From an uncultured Collinsella sp. (GTDB lineage: Bacteria > Actinomycetota > Coriobacteriia > Coriobacteriales > Coriobacteriaceae), in assembly GCA_937981515.1 (NCBI GenBank), contig CALJNY010000100.1:1-8051 (forward strand): 8,051 nt of DNA. The letters are read 5' to 3'. The notes beneath the pieces are model-generated. The model was not told where the DNA came from. It searched no databases and saw only the letters and a list, made by a program, of their open reading frames with translations. Shown here piece by piece: positions 1 through 6,261 of this stretch (positions are counted from its first letter, which is position 1; every line of letters begins with the position of its first letter). The position numbers and the translations under genes are program-made.

Positions 1-27
1 CATGCCGATGAGCTGCCACCCGAGATT

Positions 28-2292
28 ATGGCGGACAGCTACGACAAGCTGGAGCGCCTGTGCCTCAAATATATGAATGAGGATGACTTCTCCAAGGTGG
101 AGCAGGCCTACTGCTTTGCTGCCGAGAAGCACTGCAACCAAAAGCGGCGCTCGGGTGAGATGTACATCAACCATCCCGTCGAGGTGGCCATCATTTTGGC
201 CGACCTCAAGATGGACTGCGATGTGGTGTGCGCCGCGCTGCTGCACGATACCGTCGAGGATACCGAGACCTCGCTTGCCGATGTGTCCGACCTGTTTGGC
301 GATACGGTAGCCGAGCTCGTCGATGGCGTGACCAAGCTCACCAACATCGAAGTCGACAGCATGGACGAGAAGCAGGCCCTCACGCTGCGCAAGATGTTCC
401 TCGCCATGTCCAAGGACATCCGCGTCATTATCGTTAAGCTTGCCGACCGCCTGCATAACATGCGTACGCTGGCGGCCCTTCGCGAGGACCGTCGCCTGTT
501 TAAGGCTCGCGAGACCATGGACGTGTATGCGCCCCTGGCCGACCGTCTGGGCATGAGCTCCATTAAATGGGAGCTCGAGGACCTGTCCTTCTTCTACCTG
601 GAGCCCGATGCCTACCAGCGTATCGCGCGCATGGTGGCTGAGTCACGCGAGGTTCGCGAGCGCTATCTGGCCGAGACCATCAAGACGCTCACCGACGAGC
701 TCAACCGCATTGGCCTGGAGGGCTTCCAGATCAACGGCCGCTCCAAGCACTATTGGTCCATCTACCAAAAGATGAAGCGCAAGGGCAAGGAATTCTCCGA
801 GATCTACGACCTGGTGGCACTGCGCGTCATCACGCATTCGGTGCGCGATTGCTACTCCACGCTCGGCGCGGTGCATACGTTGTGGCACCCCATGCCCGGT
901 CGCTTTAAAGACTATATCGCCATGCCCAAGGTCAATAACTACCAGTCGCTCCATACGACGGTTATCGGCCCCACGGCCCGCCCGCTCGAGATTCAGATTC
1001 GAACCTATGAGATGCATGAGCAGGCCGAGTACGGCATTGCCGCCCACTGGCTCTATAAGAAGTCGGGCGGATCGTCTGCTTCCAAGACCAATGACGCCCA
1101 GCGTCTGGACGACCAGATTAACTGGCTCAAACATTCGCTCGATTGGGCGGCTTCTGACGAGATTACGGACGCCAAGGAATACCTGCACTCGCTGAAGGTC
1201 GATCTGTTCGACCAGGAGATCTTCGTCTTTACACCCAAGGGCGAGGTCATGGCGCTTCGTGCCGGCTCCACGCCGCTCGACTTTGCCTACGCCGTTCACA
1301 CCGAGGTGGGCAACCACTGCGTCGGCGCTAAGATCAACGGTGCGGTGGCCCCGCTCACGCACGAGATCAAGACGGGCGACCGCGTTGAAATCCTGACCAA
1401 CAAGAGTTCCAAGCCGTCGCGTGATTGGCTCAAGATCGTCAAGACACCTTCGGCCAAGTCAAAGATTCGCCGTTACTTCGCCGCCGCGACCAAAGACGAT
1501 GACGCCGCTGCCGGCCGCGATATACTGGCCAAGGACCTGCGCAAGCGCGGGTATGGCATCTCTACGCCGCGATCCACGCGTGCGCTCAACGCCGTGGCGG
1601 AGCAGTTTAACTACAAGCAGCTCGAGGACCTGTTTGCCGCCGTCGGCGCCGGCAAGGTTGCCCCGCGCGCTGTGGGTAACAAGGTCGAGCAAATCTTGGA
1701 CCCCAAGCCCGAGGAACAGGTCACCAAGGCCGAGGCTATCGCCGAGGTTGTCAAGCAGCCTGCCCGCGGCTCCAACCGCAAGCCGCAAAAGCGCGGCAAG
1801 AGCGCCAGCAACGGCATTATCGTCAAGGGCGAGAGCAACAGCGGACTGCTGGTCCGTCTGGCGCATTGCTGCAATCCGGTGACGGGCGACGATATCGTCG
1901 GCTTCATCACGCGCGGCCGCGGCGTTTCGGTGCATCGCGCCAACTGCCCCAACGTCAAGGGTCTTATGGAGCATCCCGAGCGCATGATCGAAGTGGAGTG
2001 GGACGGCGCTGCCGACACCCTCTTCCAGGTCGAGATCGTGGTCGAGTGCCTGGACCGCATGGGTCTGCTCAAGGATGTCACCATTGCCATTGGCGATGCG
2101 GGCGGCAATATCCTTTCTGCCGCCACCTCGACCAACCGCGAGGGTATTGCAACCCTGCGCTTTATGGTCGAGATCTCGGACGCGAGTGGCCTGGATCCGC
2201 TGCTGGCCTCTATCAGCAGCGTTGACTCGGTCTACGACGCGCGCCGCCTGATGCCCGGCGAGGGTGGAGCCCAACTTAAGCGCCGCGTTTAG
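28..2292 (+). CDS. relA: Bifunctional (p)ppGpp synthetase/hydrolase, RelA/SpoT (Rel) family
   Basis: The Rel enzyme makes (p)ppGpp from ATP and GTP/GDP during amino-acid starvation on the ribosome and also hydrolyses it. All domains are visible in order. The HD hydrolase domain has H49, the H73-D74 pair in HDTVEDT, and D140 in DRLHNMRT. The synthetase domain spans about 215-340 and includes RFKD at 292-295; this RXKD form, rather than the EXDD of RelA-only enzymes, is typical of bifunctional Rel. A TGS domain follows at about 392-460. The zinc-finger domain has C614, C615, H636 and C640, and a C-terminal ACT domain lies at about 667-745. At 754 aa it is close to the usual Rel length. The ATG at 28 fits the family N-terminus but has no clear Shine-Dalgarno, and the frame is open to base 1 (reading HADELPPEI), so the true start may lie upstream of the window. 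Family assignment is secure; the start is not. Confidence 0.96.
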   Translation: MADSYDKLERLCLKYMNEDDFSKVEQAYCFAAEKHCNQKRRSGEMYINHPVEVAIILADLKMDCDVVCAALLHDTVEDTETSLADVSDLFGDTVAELVDGVTKLTNIEVDSMDEKQALTLRKMFLAMSKDIRVIIVKLADRLHNMRTLAALREDRRLFKARETMDVYAPLADRLGMSSIKWELEDLSFFYLEPDAYQRIARMVAESREVRERYLAETIKTLTDELNRIGLEGFQINGRSKHYWSIYQKMKRKGKEFSEIYDLVALRVITHSVRDCYSTLGAVHTLWHPMPGRFKDYIAMPKVNNYQSLHTTVIGPTARPLEIQIRTYEMHEQAEYGIAAHWLYKKSGGSSASKTNDAQRLDDQINWLKHSLDWAASDEITDAKEYLHSLKVDLFDQEIFVFTPKGEVMALRAGSTPLDFAYAVHTEVGNHCVGAKINGAVAPLTHEIKTGDRVEILTNKSSKPSRDWLKIVKTPSAKSKIRRYFAAATKDDDAAAGRDILAKDLRKRGYGISTPRSTRALNAVAEQFNYKQLEDLFAAVGAGKVAPRAVGNKVEQILDPKPEEQVTKAEAIAEVVKQPARGSNRKPQKRGKSASNGIIVKGESNSGLLVRLAHCCNPVTGDDIVGFITRGRGVSVHRANCPNVKGLMEHPERMIEVEWDGAADTLFQVEIVVECLDRMGLLKDVTIAIGDAGGNILSAATSTNREGIATLRFMVEISDASGLDPLLASISSVDSVYDARRLMPGEGGAQLKRRV

Positions 2293-2303
2293 TCGCGACG
2301 AAC

Positions 2304-2356
2304 GTGCCACATTATCGATATTCGCTACACTCGAGGCATCGTTTGATGCCTCGAGT
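2304..2356 (+). promoter_or_regulatory. Likely promoter overlapped by a 12-bp perfect dyad
   Basis: A -10-like TACACT lies at 2326-2331, with a weak -35-like GTGCCA at 2304-2309 (16-bp spacer). A perfect inverted repeat has arms at 2329-2340 and 2345-2356 separated by GTTT. It covers the end of the -10 and the predicted start of transcription, about 8 bases before the Shine-Dalgarno of the next gene. It could be an operator for a dimeric repressor or a hairpin in the 5' UTR. It could also be the relA terminator, but no run of T follows the right arm (TTCTATAG), which makes that less likely. The dyad is certain; its role is inferred. Confidence 0.5.
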
Positions 2357-2376
2357 TCTATAGAGAGGAGAGGGAC

Positions 2377-3060
2377 ATGAGTGCTGTGTCCTTGGATGTA
2401 ACTCCCAAGGGAACGGTCGAGATCGAGACACTCGTAAACGGTCCCATTCAGACCAATAGCTATGCTGTTATTTCGGACAATGAGTGCGTGATTGTCGACC
2501 CCGCATGGGAAGGCGAGCGCCTGGTGGAGCATATTCGAGCCAAGCATCCCGGCGTACGCATGCTTGGCGCCGTATGCACTCATGGCCATGCCGATCATGT
2601 TGGTGGTGTTGCCGGCGTGCGAACCACCGTTGGCGAGGGTTGTCAGTATGAGCTGTGTGCTAAGGATGTGGCGGTGCCGCATGCGAACATCGAGGAACAG
2701 CGAGCTATGTGGGGCATTGAGACGCCCGACCCTGGGGAGCCGACGCGCCTGCTCGCCGAGGGCGATACTCTCGAGGTGGGCGATATCTGCCTGCAGGTGA
2801 TCGAGACACCAGGGCATACGCCGGGCGGAATCGTCTTGTTTGCCGCCACCGAGCAGGGGAACATTGCCTTTGTGGGCGACACCCTGTTTCCGGGTGGGCA
2901 CGGCCGCACCGATCTTTCTGGAGGAGACGAGGCGGCGATTCTGCGCTCGCTCTCCAAGCTCGCCCGGCTTCTCCCGCCCGATACCGTTTGCCTAACCGGC
3001 CATGGCGATTCGACCACCATGGCACGCGAGCTCATGCAGAACCCTTTCATGCAGGTGTAG
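2377..3060 (+). CDS. MBL-fold metallo-hydrolase, glyoxalase II-like (YcbL type)
   Basis: This is a 227-aa single-domain metallo-beta-lactamase-fold hydrolase with a complete two-metal site: H69, H71, D73 and H74 in THGHADH, H147 in ETPGHTPGG, the bridging D168 in VGDTLF, and H209 in TGHG. The GDTLFPGGHGRTDL segment is typical of the small glyoxalase II-like group (YcbL), which hydrolyses thioesters such as S-lactoylglutathione analogues. The natural substrate cannot be read from the sequence. No signal peptide is present, so it should be cytosolic. The ATG at 2377 is set by a strong GAGGAGAGGG ribosome binding site. It follows relA by 84 bp on the same strand; Rel genes of Gram-positive bacteria are often next to such a hydrolase. 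The intervening dyad and likely promoter suggest it can be transcribed on its own. The family is secure; the substrate is unknown. Confidence 0.92.
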   Translation: MSAVSLDVTPKGTVEIETLVNGPIQTNSYAVISDNECVIVDPAWEGERLVEHIRAKHPGVRMLGAVCTHGHADHVGGVAGVRTTVGEGCQYELCAKDVAVPHANIEEQRAMWGIETPDPGEPTRLLAEGDTLEVGDICLQVIETPGHTPGGIVLFAATEQGNIAFVGDTLFPGGHGRTDLSGGDEAAILRSLSKLARLLPPDTVCLTGHGDSTTMARELMQNPFMQV

Positions 3061-3091
3061 CTTAATAGTCGGCTTTTTGAAGCACGAGAAG

Positions 3092-3166
3092 CGTCCAAAC
3101 GTCAAGCTATTTTTCCCCAACGGGTCAATTTCGTAGGGCAAACGGTCAAAAAAGTCTGTTTGGACG
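3092..3166 (+). repeat. 9-bp inverted repeat flanking the spaced-repeat region upstream of fba
   Basis: CGTCCAAAC at 3092-3100 is the exact reverse complement of GTTTGGACG at 3158-3166, with 57 bases between. The pair encloses most of the direct repeats upstream of the aldolase gene. It may be a binding-site pair or the base of a long hairpin. If it is transcribed from the upstream hydrolase gene, it would form the 3' UTR of that message. Function is unknown. Confidence 0.4.
3096..3149 (+). promoter_or_regulatory. Three direct repeats at 21-22 bp spacing upstream of fba (possible regulator sites)
   Basis: Related motifs are CAAACGTCAA at 3096-3105, CAACGGGTCAA at 3118-3128 and CAAACGGTCAA at 3139-3149. 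They begin 22 and 21 bp apart, about two helical turns, so a protein binding them would sit on one face of the DNA. They lie roughly 75-125 bp upstream of the predicted fba transcription start, a position usual for activators. A partial fourth copy, CAAACGAACG, begins at 3178. The repeats are seen directly; the regulatory role is inferred. Confidence 0.4.
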
Positions 3167-3206
3167 ATATTCGTGAACAAACGAACGTTTATGCTCGGGT
3201 GCGCCG

Positions 3207-3215
3207 TGGTAAAAT
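3207..3215 (+). promoter_or_regulatory. Extended -10 promoter for fba
   Basis: TGGTAAAAT fits an extended -10 (TG, one base, then TAAAAT at 3210-3215). The -35 position (TTTATG, 3188-3193) is weak, as is common when an extended -10 is used. Transcription would start near 3222, leaving a 5' UTR of about 34 nt that contains the ribosome binding site. Confidence 0.5.
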
Positions 3216-3255
3216 CACAGGCGTTATCGGAGCAACCTTACAGGAGGTTTCTTTT

Positions 3256-4122
3256 ATGCTCGTCAACGCAGCAGACATGCTCAAGAAGGCCGAGGCCGGC
3301 AAGTACGGTCTCGGTGCCTTCAACACCAACAACCTCGAGTGGACCCTGGCTATTCTCCAGGCCGCCGAGGAGGCCAAGTCTCCGCTGATCCTTCAGTGCA
3401 CCGCTGGTGCCGCTAAGTGGATGGGCGGTTTCAAGGTCTGCGCCGACATGGTCAAGGCTGCCGTCGAGGCCACGGGCGTTACCGTTCCCGTTGCCCTTCA
3501 CCTCGATCACGGTTCTTACGAGGACTGCTTCAAGTGCATCGAGGCCGGGTTCACGTCCATCATGTATGACGGCTCTCACGAGGAGACCTTCCAGCTTAAC
3601 CTCGACCGCACCAAGGAGCTCGTTGAGCTTGCCCACTCCAAGGGTATGTCCATCGAGGCCGAGGTCGGCGGCATCGGCGGCACCGAGGACGGCGTGACCT
3701 CCAGCGGCGAGCTCGCTGATCCTGCTGAGTGCAAGCAGATTGCTGACCTGGGCGTCGACTTCCTCGCCTGCGGCATCGGCAACATCCACGGCGTGTATCC
3801 CGCCGACTGGGCTGGCCTTTCCTTCGAGCGTCTGGGCGAGATTAAGGTTTATTGATTCGTCGTGCACCTAGTTCTTCACGGTGGTACCGGCATCCCCGAG
3901 GATCAGATCAAGAAGGCCATCTCCCTGGGCATCTCCAAGATCAACGTCAACACCGACCTGCAGCTCGTCTTCGCCAAGGGCGTCCGCGAGTACATCGAGG
4001 CTGGCAAGGATCAGCAGGGCAAGGGCTTTGACCCCCGCAAGCTCCTCAAGCCTGGTCGCGACAACATTGTTGCCCGCACCAAGGAGCTCATGGAGGAGTT
4101 TGGCTCCGTCAACAAGGCGTAA
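3256..4122 (+). pseudogene. fba: Class II fructose-1,6-bisphosphate aldolase, interrupted by in-frame TGA at codon 200
   Basis: Class II aldolase is a zinc enzyme that interconverts fructose-1,6-bisphosphate with DHAP and glyceraldehyde-3-phosphate in glycolysis. The ATG at 3256 follows an excellent ribosome binding site, AGGAGGT. If TGA at 3853-3855 is counted as one codon, the frame continues without a shift to TAA at 4120-4122, giving 288 positions, the usual size. D84 (catalytic), H85 and H178 (zinc) lie before the stop. H208 (third zinc ligand, LVLHGGTG) and N230 (INVNTD, substrate) lie after it and keep the classic family numbering. The 199-aa product of the first part therefore lacks half of the active site. 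The second part could start only at GTG 3862 and has no good ribosome binding site. The codons around TGA (V-Y-stop-F-V-V-H) also differ from the family's usual G-D-x-P before LVLHGG. Either this is a real nonsense lesion or the consensus sequence is wrong here. Subtype could also be the related tagatose-bisphosphate aldolase. Confidence 0.85.
3850..3870 (+). other. Short divergent block with the stop codon inside fba
   Basis: These seven codons (GTT TAT TGA TTC GTC GTG CAC) replace what is normally a conserved turn ending in Pro before LVLHGGTG. Length is preserved, so the reading frame is intact on both sides. The Leu codon that follows is CTA, which is rare in this gene. Such a length-neutral, clustered change looks more like a local replacement or a local assembly/consensus error than a single point mutation. 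Confidence 0.5.
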
Positions 4123-4142
4123 GCGTCGCTAAACTTCCCGCC

Positions 4143-4234
4143 GGAAGCCCCGTCTCCCTACACTGTTTCCTTTGCGCTCACCTGGCTTCGCCAGAAGTCG
4201 CGCCAAGGAAACAGTTCCGGGGGACGGGGCTTCC
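4143..4234 (+). repeat. Long imperfect hairpin downstream of fba (possible terminator or intergenic palindromic element)
   Basis: GGAAGCCCCGTC at 4143-4154 pairs with GACGGGGCTTCC at 4223-4234. Inside it, ACTGTTTCCTT at 4162-4172 pairs with AAGGAAACAGT at 4205-4215, then GCGC at 4174-4177 with GCGC at 4200-4203. The tip is a small CTGG...CCAG hairpin at 4182-4194. The right arm is followed by TTCGTTT, so it could end the fba transcript. Its size and layered symmetry are greater than a simple terminator needs and resemble a REP- or MITE-like intergenic element. No coding sequence lies in it. Confidence 0.6.
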
Positions 4235-4360
4235 TTCGTTTAACGCCGCAGAGTTACTGGGCTGAATAAATGGTTTCGGCTTCGCCAGAAGTCGCGCGAC
4301 GGAATCAGCTCCAGGGAAACGGGGCCTCCTTCGTTAACTCGCTACAGGGTTACTGGGCTG
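4184..4360 (+). repeat. Degenerate tandem repeat, period about 94 bp
   Basis: Bases 4184-4203 recur exactly at 4278-4297 (20 bp, GGCTTCGCC...GTCGCGC). The sequence after each copy stays similar: GGGGC-TCCTTCGTT at about 4226-4239 and 4320-4335, then GTTACTGGGCTGA at 4253-4265 and again at 4348-4360. The second unit repeats the right half of the long hairpin but has lost the left arm, so it cannot fold the same way. It does contain the perfect palindrome GTCGCGCGAC at 4291-4300. The whole stretch 4123-4390 holds no gene. Confidence 0.7.
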
Positions 4361-4403
4361 ATTTCATTTTTGCTACCGTTCAGCGGCGTTAATGGCTCCC
4401 TTG

Positions 4404-4432
4404 TTGGGGCTTTCTTTTTATCTCGCTACAAT
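4404..4432 (+). promoter_or_regulatory. Promoter for the transglutaminase-like gene
   Basis: TACAAT at 4427-4432 is a good -10, with TTGGGG at 4404-4409 as the -35 and a 17-bp spacer. Transcription would begin near 4439, just upstream of the chosen start codon at 4467. This argues against the earlier ATG codons at 4392 and 4431, which lie upstream of or within the promoter. The -10 context CGCTACA(A/C)T resembles that upstream of the hydrolase gene at 2326. Confidence 0.6.
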
Positions 4433-4466
4433 GGGCTTCAAGCGTTCTAGTGACTTGGAGTTTGGT

Positions 4467-5900
4467 ATGGCTGTTATTGATGTGCTGCCTTCGGATGGGA
4501 AGGTTATTGACGAAGGTCCTGTTGGTTGCTCTGTTGATGTTTGTTGTGATGATTTTCGTCATCTCGATATTGGTCTGCCGCCCGAGATTCTTCGTCTTAA
4601 GGATGCCGGGTATTTGACGCAGGCTGTTGCTGCCTGCGATCGCTTTTTGGAGCAGAACCCTGAGCCTTCGCTGGCGGCTTGTGTTCGTGCCGAGCGGTAT
4701 CGCATGCTCGAGACGCCGCTTCATTTTTCGGTGTCGCGTGATCGAGCCATTGCGATGATTCGCGAGGAGTGGCCAGAGTTTACCGAAGAGCAGTTTGACG
4801 ACCTGATTAATCGCAAGCGTATTGACTGGCGCTTTATCGATGGCGAGCTGTTTGTTCTCGATAACTTCCTTGATTCGCTTCGCGTGTACCCCAAGGAGGT
4901 TCCGGGCCTGCGTCCAGATTCTGCGGACGGAATAGCGCTGCGTAACCAGATGCTCAGGGAGATGGAGTCGCAAAACGGGTTGACTCGCGTCATCACGCTT
5001 AGGGCATCCGTGTCTGTCCCCGGGGCTCTGGAGGGAGAGACTGTTCGCGCGTGGCTACCCGTTGCCGCCGCCTGTCGTCAACAGTCTCATATCGAGGTTC
5101 TCGATATGACGTCGGAGGGCACCGTTGCCTCTGAGAACGTTTCGGCTCGTACAGCCTCCTGGACATCTTTGACTGAACATTCATTCTCGGTGACCTATCG
5201 CTATCACATCGATGCCGCCTATTGCGATATCTATGGTAGCGCGCTCCCATCGCATCCCTGTATGGACGCACCACTGCCCGAGGACACCTCCGAGGACCGT
5301 CCGCACATTGCGTTCACGCCGTATTTGCGTCAACTGACGGCGCGTATCATTGACGGGCTCGTCGATCCGCTCGACCGCGCTCGCGCCATCTATGATTATC
5401 TAACACAGCATATCGACTATCGCTATCAGCCACCGTACCTGCTTTTGGGATCTATTGCCGACGACTGTGCGCATTCGCTCCGCGGCGATTGCGGCGTTAT
5501 GGCGCTCACGTTTATCACCATGTGCCGTATCGCTGGCGTGCCTGCCCGTTGGCAGAGCGGCCTGTATGTTGCGCCCGATTCGGTGGGACCGCACGACTGG
5601 GCTGAGTTCTATACGCCACAGACCGGGTGGCTTAACGCCGACGTATCGTTTGGTTCCTCGGCACGCAGGATGGGGGAGGAGTGGCGTCGCCGTCACTACT
5701 TTGGCAATCTCGACCCGTGGCGTATGGTGGCCAACAATCGATTCCAGGCTGAATTTGTGCCTGCTTTCGACGGCATGCGCGAGGATCCCTATGACAACCA
5801 GATGGGCGAAGCCTCGGTTAACGGACGTGGATGTCGTCAGCGGGAGATATTGCGCGAGGTTGAACTTATCGAAATGCTCGAAGTTCCATTTTCGGACTAA
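4467..5900 (+). CDS. Transglutaminase-like (papain-fold) domain protein
   Basis: This 477-aa protein has a C-terminal transglutaminase-like domain with a complete catalytic triad: C342 in RGDCGVMA, H376 in GPHDWAEFY and D392 in LNADVSFG. Bacterial members act as cysteine proteases/peptidases or transamidating enzymes; the substrate is not evident here. The region at about 172-250 alternates hydrophobic residues like a beta-sandwich domain before the catalytic part. Residues 40-145 are charged and helical-looking with no family I recognise. There is no signal peptide or membrane segment, so a cytosolic role is expected. I chose ATG 4467 because GGAG at 4457-4460 is well placed and a promoter lies just upstream; an ATG at 4392 would give 502 aa but precedes the promoter. 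The first part of the gene is T-rich (many GTT, GAT and TGT codons) compared with the ribosomal genes. It stands alone between a repeat region and a tRNA. Confidence 0.85.
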   Translation: MAVIDVLPSDGKVIDEGPVGCSVDVCCDDFRHLDIGLPPEILRLKDAGYLTQAVAACDRFLEQNPEPSLAACVRAERYRMLETPLHFSVSRDRAIAMIREEWPEFTEEQFDDLINRKRIDWRFIDGELFVLDNFLDSLRVYPKEVPGLRPDSADGIALRNQMLREMESQNGLTRVITLRASVSVPGALEGETVRAWLPVAAACRQQSHIEVLDMTSEGTVASENVSARTASWTSLTEHSFSVTYRYHIDAAYCDIYGSALPSHPCMDAPLPEDTSEDRPHIAFTPYLRQLTARIIDGLVDPLDRARAIYDYLTQHIDYRYQPPYLLLGSIADDCAHSLRGDCGVMALTFITMCRIAGVPARWQSGLYVAPDSVGPHDWAEFYTPQTGWLNADVSFGSSARRMGEEWRRRHYFGNLDPWRMVANNRFQAEFVPAFDGMREDPYDNQMGEASVNGRGCRQREILREVELIEMLEVPFSD

Positions 5901-5914
5901 TCAACAGAAAGCTG

Positions 5915-5923
5915 TGATAAACT
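5915..5923 (+). promoter_or_regulatory. Extended -10 promoter for tRNA-Leu
   Basis: TGATAAACT matches an extended -10 (TG, one base, TAAACT at 5918-5923). It would start transcription about 10 bases before the mature tRNA 5' end. No convincing -35 is visible. It lies only 14 bases after the stop codon of the transglutaminase-like gene. Confidence 0.45.
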
Positions 5924-5939
5924 AACTCACGCATTACGT

Positions 5940-6026
5940 GCCCGAGTGGCGGAATTGGCAGACGCAGTGGACTCAAAATCCACCGTTGGCAACAACGTGC
6001 GAGTTCGAGTCTCGCCTCGGGCACCA
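5940..6026 (+). tRNA. tRNA-Leu(CAA), with encoded CCA
   Basis: The acceptor stem GCCCGAG pairs with CTCGGGC, followed by discriminator A6023 and encoded CCA at 6024-6026. The anticodon stem GTGGA/TCCAC encloses the loop CTCAAAA, giving anticodon CAA, which reads the Leu codon TTG. The long variable arm (class II, self-complementary around GTTG..CAAC) and the T arm GCGAG-TTCGAGT-CTCGC fit tRNA-Leu. It appears to be a single-gene transcript with its own promoter and terminator. Every stem checks by eye. Confidence 0.96.
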
Positions 6027-6045
6027 TACATGCAAGTGAGCGTTC

Positions 6046-6068
6046 AAGGGGGTCAAGACCCCCTTTTT
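6046..6068 (+). terminator. Intrinsic terminator after tRNA-Leu
   Basis: AAGGGGGT at 6046-6053 pairs with ACCCCCTT at 6058-6065 around a CAAG loop and runs into TTTTT at 6064-6068. It lies 20 bases after the tRNA CCA end. Confidence 0.9.
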
Positions 6069-6103
6069 CGTGCCGAACTCGCGTGAGCGCGCGGAGCGTT
6101 AAG

Positions 6104-6172
6104 CAAACAGGCCTGTGGCCTGTTTGTAGCGGAGCGTGGCGAGGGCGCCGTGCGCCCGAAGCCCGTGGCTTC
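6104..6172 (+). repeat. Cluster of three perfect hairpins with 3-base loops
   Basis: Three hairpins lie between the two tRNA 3' copies: CAAACAGGCC-TGT-GGCCTGTTTG (6104-6126, 10-bp stem), GGGCGC-CGT-GCGCCC (6143-6157, 6 bp) and GAAGCC-CGT-GGCTTC (6158-6172, 6 bp). The second and third abut directly, and the palindrome TTCGCGAA follows at 6170-6177. All loops are (T/C)GT. I do not recognise a family. There is no convincing reading frame, so it is probably a structured non-coding element. Confidence 0.6.
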
Positions 6173-6187
6173 GCGAAGCGAAGGCCC

Positions 6188-6211
6188 TTCGAGTCTCGCC
6201 TGGGGCACCAT
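6188..6211 (+). pseudogene. tRNA-Leu 3' fragment (T loop to CCA)
   Basis: TTCGAGTCTCGCC followed by TGGGGC-ACCA reproduces the T loop, T stem and acceptor 3' strand of the intact tRNA-Leu upstream. No D arm, anticodon arm or 5' acceptor strand precedes it, and one acceptor base differs (CTGGGGC instead of CTCGGGC). It cannot form a tRNA and is a remnant or an attachment-site scar. Confidence 0.65.
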
Positions 6212-6228
6212 GCATGCACCTGCGCTTC

Positions 6229-6251
6229 AAGGGGGTCAAGGCCCCCTTTTT
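6229..6251 (+). terminator. Second copy of the tRNA terminator
   Basis: AAGGGGGT at 6229-6236 pairs with GCCCCCTT at 6241-6248 (one T-G pair) around CAAG, followed by TTTTT at 6247-6251. It would also shield the downstream infC promoter from read-through. Confidence 0.85.
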
Positions 6252-6261
6252 CGTGTACGTA

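Larger units (their letters stand above)
6004..6255 (+). repeat. About 69-bp imperfect direct repeat of the tRNA-Leu 3' end plus terminator
   Basis: Copy A (6004-6072) runs from the T loop of tRNA-Leu through CCA and the terminator to CGTG. Copy B (6188-6255) has the same order: TTCGAGTCTCGCCT, GGGCACCAT, the spacer, the terminator and CGTG. By eye roughly 60 of 69 positions match, with one gap. The copies are about 184 bp apart. This is the layout left by integration at a tRNA 3' end (attL/attR) or by decay of a tandem tRNA copy. No integrase gene is present in the window. Confidence 0.75.

Noticed and set aside
1459..2901. Long 480-aa reading frame on the minus strand over relA and the hydrolase gene
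   Set aside because: It is a shadow of GC-rich codons, runs across two well-identified plus-strand genes, and shows no recognisable protein motifs.
3160..3255. N-terminal extension of the aldolase from 3160
   Set aside because: The perfect AGGAGGT before ATG 3256, the promoter at 3207-3215 and the family N-terminus all place the start at 3256.
3853..3855. TGA in fba as a selenocysteine codon
   Set aside because: A weak hairpin can be drawn at 3862-3887, but its right arm is explained by the conserved HGGTG codons. I know of no aldolase with Sec at this position, and the surrounding residues are also abnormal.
3862..4122. Independent small gene starting at GTG 3862
   Set aside because: There is no well-placed ribosome binding site, and the 86 residues are exactly the C-terminal part of the aldolase in the same frame.
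6104..6177. CRISPR array or integron attC site
   Set aside because: The arms differ in sequence, there are no regular spacers, and no cas or integrase gene is present.
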